From Carboxydothermus pertinax (GTDB lineage: Bacteria; Bacillota; Z-2901; Carboxydothermales; Carboxydothermaceae), in the NCBI RefSeq assembly GCF_001950255.1, contig NZ_BDJK01000003.1:109578-173577 (forward strand): 64,000 nt of DNA. The letters are read 5' to 3'. The translations under genes were made by a program, and so were the position numbers. This document shows positions 45,643 to 53,810 of the stretch, one piece after another (the first letter of the stretch is position 1; every line of letters begins with the position of its first letter). Below the pieces are notes generated by a model. It worked only from the letters and a program-made list of their open reading frames with translations. It did no database searches and was not told the DNA's origin.

Positions 45643-46020
45643 ATGAGCATTACTACTGTCCGCAAGTATGCCCTAGATATTTTGGATAACATTAATGATG
45701 GGGTGTTTGTGACCAATAAAAAGCGGAAAATCATTTACTGGAACAAAGCGGCAGAAGAGATTACCGGAAAAAGTAAAAAAGAAGTTTTAAATAAAAGCTG
45801 CTATGAAGTAATGAACTTTCCTTTAAACGACCAGGGCAAATGCCTTTGTGAAAATAACTGCCCGCTTTTATCAACCATTAAAGAAGGGAAAGTGATAAAA
45901 CGCTATAAAACAATTTTTACCCGCGTGGAAGAAAAAATAACGCTCGGGGTTTCGACCTCACCAATTATCAATCCTTTAGGTCAAGTGTTAGGCGGAGTCG
46001 CAGTGTTCCGGGAAATATAG
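45643..46020 (+). CDS. Stand-alone PAS-domain protein
   Basis: 125 residues from ATG 45643 (GAGGTGG upstream). One PAS domain fills the protein: NINDGVFVTNKKRKIIYWNKAAEEITG, then SCYEVMNF and the end VLGGVAVFREI. Three cysteines in KCLCENNCPL near residue 65-74 match the cysteine cluster seen in PAS domains of some sensor kinases and sigma-54 activators. No output domain follows. It could be a free sensory module or adaptor. Confidence 0.82.
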   Translation: MSITTVRKYALDILDNINDGVFVTNKKRKIIYWNKAAEEITGKSKKEVLNKSCYEVMNFPLNDQGKCLCENNCPLLSTIKEGKVIKRYKTIFTRVEEKITLGVSTSPIINPLGQVLGGVAVFREI

Positions 46021-46063
46021 ACGGAGGCAAAAAGGGATTCTCCCCAACCTTTTCGTTTTTCGT

Positions 46064-47287
46064 CTACTTTCTAACTCCCCCCCTAAGCGCCCAGGGTAAC
46101 AGTACTACCGCCAGAAGAGCCAGCAAGCTTCCGAAGAAAAAGGCATGAGCGGGACTAAATTTATCCCATAAAAAACCGGCAATTAAGCTTGCTGGAAGGG
46201 CAGAGATGCCGACGGCCGCATTATAAAGTCCATAGGCCGATGCCCGCTTTTCCGATGGCACTAAATCGGCAACCATTGCTTTTTCTACTCCTTCGGTAAT
46301 TCCGTAATAGGCGCCGTAGAGAATATACAATAAGGCAAAAACTTGGGGAGTACTGGCTAGTGCGAATCCCAAATACAATAGGGCGTAAACTATCCAACCG
46401 CCAGCAATAAGTTTAAGACGTCCGATTTTATCTGAAAGAATTCCTGCCGGATAAGATACTAAAACGCTAATTAAATTAAAAAATCCTAACATAACAAAGA
46501 TTTCAACCACGGTCATGCCTGCCGTTTTAGCCTTTAAAATTAAAAAAGCATCGGATGAGTTTCCAAGAGTAAATAAAATTAACACAACTAAAAACTTTTT
46601 AAACCGTTGGTCGAACCCTCTTAAGGACAGGGAGAGTTTTTTAATTTCCTTTCCTTTAGGAGGTATTTCCCTAATAAAAAAAGCTAAGAGAAATAAGACA
46701 AAAAAGCCGGGAATAGTAGATAAAATAATTAGCCTTTGAAAGACCTCCCGGGTCATGGTAGTAGTGTTTGTTTTCCCCCAGTAAAGGAGGGCGGCGGCGA
46801 CAAATAAAGCTAACACCGCTCCGAAAGGGTCCAAGGCCCGGTTAAAACCAAAAGCCCGTCCTAAATTTTCCGGTTCGGTGGAATCGGCAATTAAGGCATC
46901 TTTGGGGGACGTACGAATGCCTTTACCTACCCTGTCCAAAAAACGGATAATAAGAGTAATTGGCCAGGTGGTGGCCCAAAAAAGAAAGGGTCGGGAAAGG
47001 TTGGAGAGGGCATAGCCTAAAAAGACCAAAGCCTTTCTTTTTTTAAAAAAGTCCGATAAATATCCGGAGATAAGTTTTAAAAGGGTAGAGGTGGTATCGG
47101 CAATACCTTCGATTAAACCGATGATTTCCGTTTTAACTCCTAAGACTGAAGATAAATAAAGGGGAAGGGTTCTAATAGTAAGTTCGCTGGCAAAATCGTT
47201 TAACATGCTGATAAAACCAAATAAAAAAGCGTTTTGGCTAAGACCAAAATATTTTTTTTCGGTTTTTTCTTTTGCCAAGGGAACCAT
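46064..47287 (-). CDS. Major facilitator superfamily transporter
   Basis: 407 residues from the ATG ending at 47287, with about twelve spans. MFS motif A-type loop RFLDRVGKGIRTSPKDALIADS lies near 98-119 and a second SDKIGRLKL loop near 285. The first 34 residues of a longer in-frame reading (to 47389) have no hydrophobic or family character, and CAGGAGAGG stands before the chosen ATG. Substrate unknown. Divergent from the tungstate operon. Confidence 0.85.
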   Translation of the reverse strand: MVPLAKEKTEKKYFGLSQNAFLFGFISMLNDFASELTIRTLPLYLSSVLGVKTEIIGLIEGIADTTSTLLKLISGYLSDFFKKRKALVFLGYALSNLSRPFLFWATTWPITLIIRFLDRVGKGIRTSPKDALIADSTEPENLGRAFGFNRALDPFGAVLALFVAAALLYWGKTNTTTMTREVFQRLIILSTIPGFFVLFLLAFFIREIPPKGKEIKKLSLSLRGFDQRFKKFLVVLILFTLGNSSDAFLILKAKTAGMTVVEIFVMLGFFNLISVLVSYPAGILSDKIGRLKLIAGGWIVYALLYLGFALASTPQVFALLYILYGAYYGITEGVEKAMVADLVPSEKRASAYGLYNAAVGISALPASLIAGFLWDKFSPAHAFFFGSLLALLAVVLLPWALRGGVRK

Positions 47288-47392
47288 CCTCTCCTGAGAT
47301 TTGACCCATTGGTCAGTTTTAATTTTAACATTAAATGTGCTTTTAAACAATATTTCCCGTCCTACATGTGAAATACAGTACAAAATCATTTA

Positions 47393-47425
47393 AAAAATAC
47401 AGAATTTTTAAGGATCTGTATTTTT
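47393..47425. promoter_or_regulatory. Inverted repeat between divergent MFS and tupA genes
   Basis: AAAAATACAGA (47393-47403) and TCTGTATTTTT (47415-47425), 11 bp perfect, 11-base centre. No transcript is expected to end here in either direction, so an operator is more likely than a terminator. A weak promoter (TTGGCA 47428, TAATAT 47453) follows towards tupA. Confidence 0.45.
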
Positions 47426-47564
47426 TATTGGCAGTAAAAGTAAAAATTGTAGTAATATTTACAGCAGGAGGGATTGTAAAAATTCCTAAGTTTTTAGGAG
47501 GAATTTTGCTTTTTTTAGCGAATAATATATCAAAAAAGACATAATAAATTTGGAGGTGCTTAAA

Positions 47565-48419
47565 ATGAAGCGGATTTTTGTCTTGTTAAGTTTGTTTTTT
47601 TTGCTAATTTTTGGAGCCGCTGGTTGCCAGGAAAAAGGGGCAACCCCAGCTAAAACCACTACCCCCAAAAATCCTGAAGTGATCTTGGCTACCACCACCA
47701 GCACGGTGGATACCGGTCTTTTAGACCAGTTAAAGCCGGAATTTGAGCAAAAAACCGGTTACAAACTTAAAATTGTGGCGGTGGGCACCGGCCAGGCCCT
47801 GAAAATGGGGGAAAAGGGGGAAGCGGATGTTCTTTTAACCCACGCGCCGAAAGATGAAGAGGCCCTGGTAGCCAAAGGGTATGTGATTGACCGGCAACCG
47901 GTAATGCATAATGATTTTATTATTGTAGGTCCTAAAAATGACCCGGCAGGGGTGAAATCGGCTAAAGATTTAAACGAAGCTTTAAAGCGGATTTATGAGA
48001 AAAAGGCCCTTTTTATCTCCCGGGGAGATGATTCCGGGACCGATAAAAAAGAAAAAAGCCTCTGGAAAGCTGCTGGGCTAAATCCCAAAGGACAATCATG
48101 GTACAAGGAAGCAGGGGTGGGCATGGGAGCGTGCTTGCAGCTTGCTTCGGAAAAACAGGGGTATTCTTTAACCGACCGGGGTACATACCTTGCTTATAAA
48201 GGGAAGATTGACCTGGCGCTGATCCGGGAAAAAGACCCGGGACTTATAAATTATTATCACGTAATGTTAGTAAACCCCAAAAAATATCCCAAGGTAAATT
48301 ATGAAGGGGCCAAAAAGTTTGCTGAATTTTTGTTAAGCCCGGAGGTCCAAAAAGAAATAAGCGAATTTAAGAAAAATTTGTACGGTCAATCGTTATTTAT
48401 TCCTGATGCGCATAAATAG
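47565..48419 (+). CDS. tupA: Tungstate ABC transporter, substrate-binding lipoprotein
   Basis: 284 residues. Lipoprotein signal with lipobox LIFGAAGC, Cys near 22, then a proline/threonine linker and the anion-binding LATTTSTVDTGLL signature of TupA (TTTS near residue 44). Further family text: GTGQALKMGEKGEADVLLTHAP region near 75-96 and SRGDDSGTDKKE near 151. Binds tungstate with high affinity for tungsto-enzymes such as aldehyde oxidoreductases. ATG 47565 behind GGAGGTG. Confidence 0.93.
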   Translation: MKRIFVLLSLFFLLIFGAAGCQEKGATPAKTTTPKNPEVILATTTSTVDTGLLDQLKPEFEQKTGYKLKIVAVGTGQALKMGEKGEADVLLTHAPKDEEALVAKGYVIDRQPVMHNDFIIVGPKNDPAGVKSAKDLNEALKRIYEKKALFISRGDDSGTDKKEKSLWKAAGLNPKGQSWYKEAGVGMGACLQLASEKQGYSLTDRGTYLAYKGKIDLALIREKDPGLINYYHVMLVNPKKYPKVNYEGAKKFAEFLLSPEVQKEISEFKKNLYGQSLFIPDAHK

Positions 48420-48428
48420 GAGGGATTT

Positions 48429-49121
48429 ATGGAATTTATCTGGGAAGGGATTAAAGAAAGTATTCGTTTAATTTTAAATGGAGACCCGGAACTTTACCAA
48501 ATTTTACATCTTACTTTAAAAGTAAGCCTAACGGCAACTTTGTTAGCGGCAATTGTGGGTTTACCGCTAGGTGCTTTTTTAGGTCGTAAAAAATTTTGGG
48601 GTCAGAAAATAATTCTTGGAATCTTTAATGCTCTTTTAGGCCTGCCGCCGGTGGTGGTAGGCCTTTGGCTTACTTTGTTTTTATGGCGAAGCGGCCCTCT
48701 GGGAAACTTAAACCTTTTGTATACTCCAAAAGCGATGATTTTAGCCCAGTTTTGTATTGCTTTACCGGAAGTAATAGTCTTTACCGCTGTGGCTTTTAGC
48801 CAAATTTCCGAGAGTTTTTTCCGTCAGGTCAAAGCTTTAGGGGCAAGCCGTAAGCAGCAGCTTTACCTGCTATTAAAAGAAGTGCGGCTAGGGTTATTAG
48901 CAGCGGTGATTGCCGGCTTTGGCGCTGCTATTTCCGAAGTTGGGGCTTCTATTATGGTGGGAGGCAATATCTATCAGGAGACTCGAGTCTTGACTACCTC
49001 AATTTTACTGGAAGTTGGCCGGGGAAATTTTGGTCTGGCCATTGGGTTAAGCCTTATTTTAATGGTAATTTCTTTTAGTGTAGTGGGGATACTTACTTAC
49101 TGGCAGAGAAAGGGTTATTAA
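48429..49121 (+). CDS. tupB: Tungstate ABC transporter, permease
   Basis: 230 residues with five to six spans and the ABC-permease EAA loop (AKALGASRKQQLYLL-like, near 135-150). GLPPVVVGLWLTLFLWRSGPLG near 78-99 is typical of TupB. Separated by 9 bases from tupA and 2 bases from tupC. Confidence 0.92.
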   Translation: MEFIWEGIKESIRLILNGDPELYQILHLTLKVSLTATLLAAIVGLPLGAFLGRKKFWGQKIILGIFNALLGLPPVVVGLWLTLFLWRSGPLGNLNLLYTPKAMILAQFCIALPEVIVFTAVAFSQISESFFRQVKALGASRKQQLYLLLKEVRLGLLAAVIAGFGAAISEVGASIMVGGNIYQETRVLTTSILLEVGRGNFGLAIGLSLILMVISFSVVGILTYWQRKGY

Positions 49122-49123
49122 TA

Positions 49124-49822
49124 ATGGTTAAGATACAAAATTTACGAGTTTTTCGGGGCAAAAAGCAAATATTGCAGATTGATAAGCTGGAGGCGGTCGA
49201 AGGCGAGAGAATTGGTCTTTTTGGACCTAACGGCTCCGGAAAGTCAACTTTGCTAAGAAGCCTTGCCTTAATTGAACCGGAAAGTAGTGATGCGGTTTTT
49301 TATGAAAGCCTAGATAGCAGCTGGCCTATTGGTTATTTAATGCAGGAGCCGTATTTTTTTCGGGGTAGTGTGGAAGAAAATTTAGTACTGCCCTTAAAAC
49401 TTAGAAAGGTTTCCGCAAAGATAATTAAAAAAAAGCTACGGGAGTTTACCGAAAAATATAATTTAGAACCACTCTTAAAGAAAAACCCCCAGGCTTTATC
49501 CGGGGGCGAAAAGCAAAAAGTTAATTTACTTAGAACTTTAATTTATGAGCCGCGATATTTATTTTTAGATGAGCCGTTTAACGGGATCGATGCTCTTACG
49601 AAGAAAGAACTTAATAAATATCTGGAAAATTATTTAAACCAGGACAAGAGGCGCCTTTTAATTTATGTGAGCCACGATTTAAAGGAACTTTTAACCTGGG
49701 GTAAGCGGTTTTGGTATTTAAAAGAGGGGGAAATTAAATTTGACTTAGATAAGGAAGAGTTCTTAAAAATTAATTATCAAACCTTGGAAGATAACTATTT
49801 AAAATTATTACTGGAGGAGTAG
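49124..49822 (+). CDS. tupC: Tungstate ABC transporter, ATP-binding protein
   Basis: 232-residue ABC ATPase: Walker A GPNGSGKS near 34, Q-loop LMQEPYFF near 72, signature LSGGEKQKV near 125, Walker B YLFLDEPFNG near 145, and H-loop VSHD near 184. Same operon as tupA and tupB; a ModE-like regulator follows after 4 bases. Confidence 0.93.
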   Translation: MVKIQNLRVFRGKKQILQIDKLEAVEGERIGLFGPNGSGKSTLLRSLALIEPESSDAVFYESLDSSWPIGYLMQEPYFFRGSVEENLVLPLKLRKVSAKIIKKKLREFTEKYNLEPLLKKNPQALSGGEKQKVNLLRTLIYEPRYLFLDEPFNGIDALTKKELNKYLENYLNQDKRRLLIYVSHDLKELLTWGKRFWYLKEGEIKFDLDKEEFLKINYQTLEDNYLKLLLEE

Positions 49823-49826
49823 GATA

Positions 49827-50180
49827 ATGAAAGTTAAAACAAAAATCTGGATTGATGAAGGTGGAAAAGTAGTTTTTGGGGAAGGACGGTATTTAATCTT
49901 AAAAACGGCTTTAGAGCTCGGTTCTTTAAAGGCCTCGGCGGAAAAGCTTGGTCTTTCGTACCGGGCAGCCTGGGGCAAAATTAAAGCAACAGAGAAGCTT
50001 TTAGGGATTAAACTGGTGGAAAGCAGTCGAGGAAGAAACGGCGGCATTACCTTAACAAATGATGCCCAAAAATTAATAGCCCAATATGAACAATTAAAAA
50101 GGGATATTAGAGACTATGCCGACCAAAAATTTCGGGAAAAATTTTTAAAAATTATTTTAGAGGAAAAAGGGAAAAATTAA
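49827..50180 (+). CDS. ModE-like N-terminal-domain transcriptional regulator
   Basis: 117 residues matching the winged-helix N domain of ModE: KTALELGSLKASAEKLGLSYRAAWGKIKATEKLLGIKLV (about 30-68) and the wing RGRNGGITLT. The molybdate-binding MOP domains of full ModE are missing, so the ligand, if any, is not bound by a known domain. Position in the tup operon suggests control of tungstate uptake. AGGAGTAGG precedes the ATG. Confidence 0.88.
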   Translation: MKVKTKIWIDEGGKVVFGEGRYLILKTALELGSLKASAEKLGLSYRAAWGKIKATEKLLGIKLVESSRGRNGGITLTNDAQKLIAQYEQLKRDIRDYADQKFREKFLKIILEEKGKN

Positions 50181-50248
50181 AAGTATGGTTGAAATAAACG
50201 GTAAATTAAGGTATAGTTTTGGCAAAAAGGATTTAACTGGAGGAAAAA

Positions 50249-50710
50249 ATGGATGCTCTTCTAAGAGTTAAAGAGTTTTTGCAACGGCAAAACCCCCCGG
50301 TTGAGGTTATTATTTTAGAGGCCGACACCAGCACCGCTCCTTTGGCGGCAAAGGCTTTAGGTGTGGAAGTGGGGGCTATTGCCAAAACCATTGTGGCTGT
50401 TGGCAAAAGCAAAGCGGTTTTAGTAGTAGCTGCAGGGGATGTAAAGCTTGATTTTAAAAAGTTAAAAGCAATAACGGGGGAGAAAATGCGTTTAGCCCGG
50501 GCGGAAGAAGTGGAGGAGTTAACCGGCTTTAAGCCCGGCGGGGTTTGTCCTTTTGCTTTAAAAAAGCCTCTTCCGATATTAATCGATGAATCTTTGGAGC
50601 GTTTTCCGGTAGTTTATGCTGCGGCTGGTTCTCCCAATTCGGCGGTCCCGATAACGGTATCAAGGCTTTTAGAAATAACCGGAGGCCAAAAATGCCGGGT
50701 AACGGAGTGA
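50249..50710 (+). CDS. YbaK/ProX-type aminoacyl-tRNA deacylase
   Basis: 153 residues of the YbaK/INS editing family. The conserved GDVKLDFKKLKAITG (catalytic Lys near 70) and GFKPGGVCPFAL near 95-106 are present, as is the C-terminal SPNSAVPITVSRLL. Free-standing domains of this family hydrolyse mischarged tRNA, often Cys-tRNA-Pro. It stands just before proB. ACTGGAGG precedes the ATG. Confidence 0.88.
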   Translation: MDALLRVKEFLQRQNPPVEVIILEADTSTAPLAAKALGVEVGAIAKTIVAVGKSKAVLVVAAGDVKLDFKKLKAITGEKMRLARAEEVEELTGFKPGGVCPFALKKPLPILIDESLERFPVVYAAAGSPNSAVPITVSRLLEITGGQKCRVTE

Positions 50711-50717
50711 GTTAACA

Positions 50718-51836
50718 ATGCGCGAAATATTAAAAAATGTCCGCCGGCTGGTTGTAAAAATCGGTTCTTCGTCCTTGACCCACCCCGAGACGGGGAAAAT
50801 TAACCTTGCGGCCATGGAGCGTTTTGTAAGGGAATGTGCCGATTTAAAAAATGCAGGATTCGAAGTAATTATTGTATCTTCCGGGGCAATAGCTGCCGGA
50901 ATGGGAAGGCTTGCCCTTCCAGAAAAGCCGAAAAATTTGCCGGAAAAACAAGCATGTGCTGCGGTAGGCCAGGGGGTATTAATGCATTTATACGAAAAAT
51001 TTTTTTCCGAATACCAGGTAGTTGCGGCCCAGGTCCTCTTAACCGGGGAAGATTTGGCGGTAAGAAAGCGTTTTTTGAACGCCAAACATACTTTCCGTGC
51101 TCTTTTAAATTACAACGTTGTGCCGGTGGTTAACGAAAATGATACCGTAGCGGTGGAGGAAATCCGCTTTGGGGATAACGATACTTTATCGGCCCGGGTG
51201 GCGGTACTGGTGGAAGCTGACCTTTTAGTGCTCCTTTCCGATATTGATGGCTTGTATACCGCTGACCCCAGGAAGAATAGTAATGCCCGTTTTATTCCTG
51301 AGGTTTTGGAAATTAATGAGGAAATCGAAAAGCTGGCCGGGGGAAGCGGGACGGCAGTTGGTACCGGCGGGATGGAGACCAAAATAGAGGCGGCGAAAAC
51401 AGCAGTAAATGCAGGGATACCTCTGGTAATTGCCCGGGCAGATTATGGCAATTTGCGGCGAATTTTAAGAGGGGAAGAGGTTGGAACTCTTTTTTATCCC
51501 AAAAAGAAAAAGCACTGGAAAAAGCAGTGGCTGTTATCCGGGGCAAGAGTGCAGGGAAGTATCATAGTTGATTTGGGAGCTGAAGAAGCCCTTTGCAGTG
51601 GAGGAAAGAGTCTTTTGCCTTCGGGAGTGCTGGGAGTGGAAGGAGAATTTCCGGCAGGAGCTATAGTTGTGATTAAAAATTTAAAGGGCCGGGTGATTGC
51701 TAAAGGGCTTACCAATTATGCGGCTCAGGATATTTTAAAAATTAAGGGACTTCATTCCTGGGAAATAGCTGACGTTTTAGGCCATAAGGATTATGACGAA
51801 ATTATTCACCGGGATAGTTTGGTGCTGGTGGACTGA
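50718..51836 (+). CDS. proB: Glutamate 5-kinase
   Basis: 372 residues: amino acid kinase domain (about 8-260, with VVKIGSSSL, VSSGAIAAGMG and LLSDIDGLYTADPR) and a C-terminal PUA domain (about 275-365). First step of proline synthesis from glutamate. The glycine loop GTGGMETKIEAAK near 214-226 is present. proA follows in an operon. Confidence 0.95.
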   Translation: MREILKNVRRLVVKIGSSSLTHPETGKINLAAMERFVRECADLKNAGFEVIIVSSGAIAAGMGRLALPEKPKNLPEKQACAAVGQGVLMHLYEKFFSEYQVVAAQVLLTGEDLAVRKRFLNAKHTFRALLNYNVVPVVNENDTVAVEEIRFGDNDTLSARVAVLVEADLLVLLSDIDGLYTADPRKNSNARFIPEVLEINEEIEKLAGGSGTAVGTGGMETKIEAAKTAVNAGIPLVIARADYGNLRRILRGEEVGTLFYPKKKKHWKKQWLLSGARVQGSIIVDLGAEEALCSGGKSLLPSGVLGVEGEFPAGAIVVIKNLKGRVIAKGLTNYAAQDILKIKGLHSWEIADVLGHKDYDEIIHRDSLVLVD

Positions 51837-51846
51837 GGAGGATGGC

Positions 51847-53097
51847 ATGATGGAAGAAGTGTTAAATTTAGCTAAGAAAGCAAAGGAAGCTTCGAAAAAA
51901 CTTTCCAAGCTAAGTACCGAGCAAAAAAACCGGGCGCTCCTCAAAATTGCCCAATACCTTGAGGACAACATTGAAAAAATTTTAAAGGAAAACCAAAAAG
52001 ATTTGGCAGAAGCGAAAAAAGGCGGTCTATCGCCGGCTTTTATTGAAAGGCTTACGTTAAACGAGAAAAGGATTTTGGATATGGCGGAAGGGGTAAGGCA
52101 GGTAGCCAAACTTCCCGACCCCGTTGGTGAAGTTCTCGGAATGACCCGCCGACCCAATGGCCTTGTAATTGGTCAGGTGCGGGTACCCCTGGGGGTGGTA
52201 GGGATTATTTATGAATCCCGGCCCAACGTAACCGTAGATGCAGCGGCTTTGTGCCTTAAAGCAGGAAATGCAGTAATCTTACGGGGAGGAAAAGAAGCTT
52301 TTAATTCAAATCTCGCTTTAGTGGAGCTTATGGAGGATGCCTTGAAGAGCGAGGGAATTCCCGAAGGGGCCGTGGGGATGATTAAAACCACCAGCCGGGA
52401 TGCGGCTAACTATTTAATGCGGCTGAATGGCTATTTGGATGTGTTAATTCCCCGGGGTGGTGCCGGTTTAATTAAAACGGTGGTGGATAACAGTACGGTT
52501 CCGGTAATTGAAACGGGAGTAGGTAACTGCCACGTTTACGTGGAAGAAGAAGCGGACCTGGAAATGGCTGAAAGGATAATCATTAATGCCAAATGCCAGC
52601 GGCCGGCGGTATGTAACGCTATGGAAACCCTGCTGGTGCACGAAAAAATTGCTCCGGTCTTCCTACCCCAAATTGGAAAGGCCTTAAAAGAAAATGGGGT
52701 GGAAATTAGGGGGTGTGAGGTAACCCGCCGGTATATTCCCGACGCCTTACCGGCAACAGAAGAAGATTACTACACGGAATTTTTAGACCTTATCTTGGCG
52801 GTGCGGGTGGTTCGGGATTTAGATGAAGCAATAGCCCATATTGCGAAATACGGTTCGGGCCATTCGGAAGCAATTGTTACCAATGACTATTTTAAAGCCA
52901 AAAGGTTTACCGAGGAAGTGGATGCGGCGGCGGTTTACGTCAACGCCTCTACTCGTTTTACCGATGGCTTTGAGTTTGGTTTTGGGGCGGAGATTGGGAT
53001 TTCTACCCAGAAGCTTCATGCCCGGGGTCCCATGGGCCTCAAAGAATTAACTACTACCAAGTACGTTATATACGGGACCGGGCAAATTCGCGCTTAG
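51847..53097 (+). CDS. proA: Gamma-glutamyl phosphate reductase
   Basis: 416 residues from ATG 51847 (ATG 51850 is equally possible; GAGGAGG upstream; a longer frame overlapping proB is not needed). Aldehyde-dehydrogenase fold with the VPLGVVGIIYESRPNVT motif near 110-124, and the catalytic Cys in CQRPAVCNAMETLL near 256. Second step of proline synthesis; uses NADPH. Confidence 0.95.
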   Translation: MMEEVLNLAKKAKEASKKLSKLSTEQKNRALLKIAQYLEDNIEKILKENQKDLAEAKKGGLSPAFIERLTLNEKRILDMAEGVRQVAKLPDPVGEVLGMTRRPNGLVIGQVRVPLGVVGIIYESRPNVTVDAAALCLKAGNAVILRGGKEAFNSNLALVELMEDALKSEGIPEGAVGMIKTTSRDAANYLMRLNGYLDVLIPRGGAGLIKTVVDNSTVPVIETGVGNCHVYVEEEADLEMAERIIINAKCQRPAVCNAMETLLVHEKIAPVFLPQIGKALKENGVEIRGCEVTRRYIPDALPATEEDYYTEFLDLILAVRVVRDLDEAIAHIAKYGSGHSEAIVTNDYFKAKRFTEEVDAAAVYVNASTRFTDGFEFGFGAEIGISTQKLHARGPMGLKELTTTKYVIYGTGQIRA

Positions 53098-53100
53098 GCG

Positions 53101-53280
53101 GGGTAAGGTTCCTATACCAGAAAAAAATTGTACCTATTAAAGTAATCTCTGCAATTATGAGGCTTTCCCCCAACCAACTTTTACTTTTTTTTTAAGCCAA
53201 AAGCCAAGCCTACGAGGATACTATCGAGATTTGCGGAAAAGGCAATTAAAAGGGAAGATAAAAAGATGCATTTTTTTTTA
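53101..53280 (-). pseudogene. Remnant of a YtaF/MntP-like membrane protein gene
   Basis: On the minus strand, two frames joined across a run of nine A encode LSSLLIAFSANLDSILVGLAFGLKKK and then LGESLIIAEITLIGTIFFW (each given here in part), the N-terminal two spans of the YtaF/MntP-like family. The first frame stops right after the A run, the second continues without it; no in-frame start codon remains and the C-terminal part is gone, cut off at the proA end. I call it a decayed fragment. Its family belongs to manganese efflux or sporulation membrane proteins. Confidence 0.6.
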
Positions 53281-53386
53281 AAAACCTTCCTTGTATAAGA
53301 CATAACCATCTTATTCAGAAAGGGTAGAATTGGTTAAGGTAAAGGTTTTTTAATGATTGCTGGCCCCGAAAACAGGGGTAAAAGAC

Positions 53387-53415
53387 TTGACAAATATGTA
53401 TATTGTATTACAATA
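53387..53415 (+). promoter_or_regulatory. Promoter of the M-box operon with overlapping 7-1-7 palindrome
   Basis: TTGACA (53387-53392), 16-base spacer, TACAAT (53409-53414). TATTGTA-T-TACAATA (53401-53415) covers the -10; the 7-1-7 form is that of Fur-family (Fur, PerR, Zur) sites, although the sequence is not a consensus of any of them. Confidence 0.65.
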
Positions 53416-53429
53416 AAAGCATGTGAAGA

Positions 53430-53650
53430 ATTTAATAAGTTGATCTCGGTAGGCGAGGCTCCTACAGGGATATAGGCTACTGCCGCGACAGATTGGAGAC
53501 AATCTTAGCTGGCGAACAGGTTTGGCCGAAAACAAGGCTTAACCTAGTGTAGCTTTAATGCCGTGTAGTGCTAAAGCTTGTACGAGGTGTGAATGGAAGC
53601 TTGGTTGGCTTTCGCCTCGTTTAAAGCTTTGGGGTGAAAGCTTTTTATTT
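53430..53650 (+). ncRNA. M-box (ykoK) magnesium riboswitch
   Basis: Conserved M-box text: TAGGCGAGGCTCCTACAGGG at 53450-53469, ATAGGCTACTGCCGC, and ATGCCGTGTAGTGCTAAAGC near 53559-53578. A helix with ACGAGG/CCTCGT closes near 53582 and 53619. AAAGCTTT-GGGGTG-AAAGCTTT followed by TTATTTT (53623-53650) is a terminator-like expression platform. Controls the MgtE-N protein and the NRAMP-related transporter downstream, as in other Firmicutes. Confidence 0.9.
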
Positions 53651-53721
53651 TGGCATTTTGGGTAAAAGGGGTTGAGAATTCAATGGATCCTGTTCCGAGA
53701 GCAGGGCGAAAAACTAAATTT

Positions 53722-53807
53722 CATGGAGGGATGAGGATAAAAGCTTTTTCAGGTAGATAAATTTTTACATCCCTCCATGTAAAAAATACTAAAAATGGAG
53801 GGATGTA
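53722..53807 (+). promoter_or_regulatory. Three-copy switch element sequestering the ribosome binding site
   Basis: CATGGAGGGATG (53722-53733), its exact reverse complement CATCCCTCCATG (53768-53779), and a third copy ATGGAGGGATGTA (53795-53807). Copies 1 and 2 can pair over 12 bp; copies 2 and 3 can pair over 13 bp (from TACATCCCTCCAT at 53766). Copy 3 contains GGAGGG, the only ribosome binding site of the following GTG start (53811). The two pairings are mutually exclusive. Confidence 0.8.
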
Positions 53808-53810
53808 CAG

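Noticed and set aside
47393..47425. Inverted repeat as a terminator
   Set aside because: The flanking genes diverge, so no transcript is expected to end there, although T residues follow on the + strand.
53281..53350. Possible manganese (yybP-ykoY) riboswitch before the M-box
   Set aside because: Only a loose AAAACCTT/AAGGTTTT pairing is visible; none of the conserved loops of that class is present.
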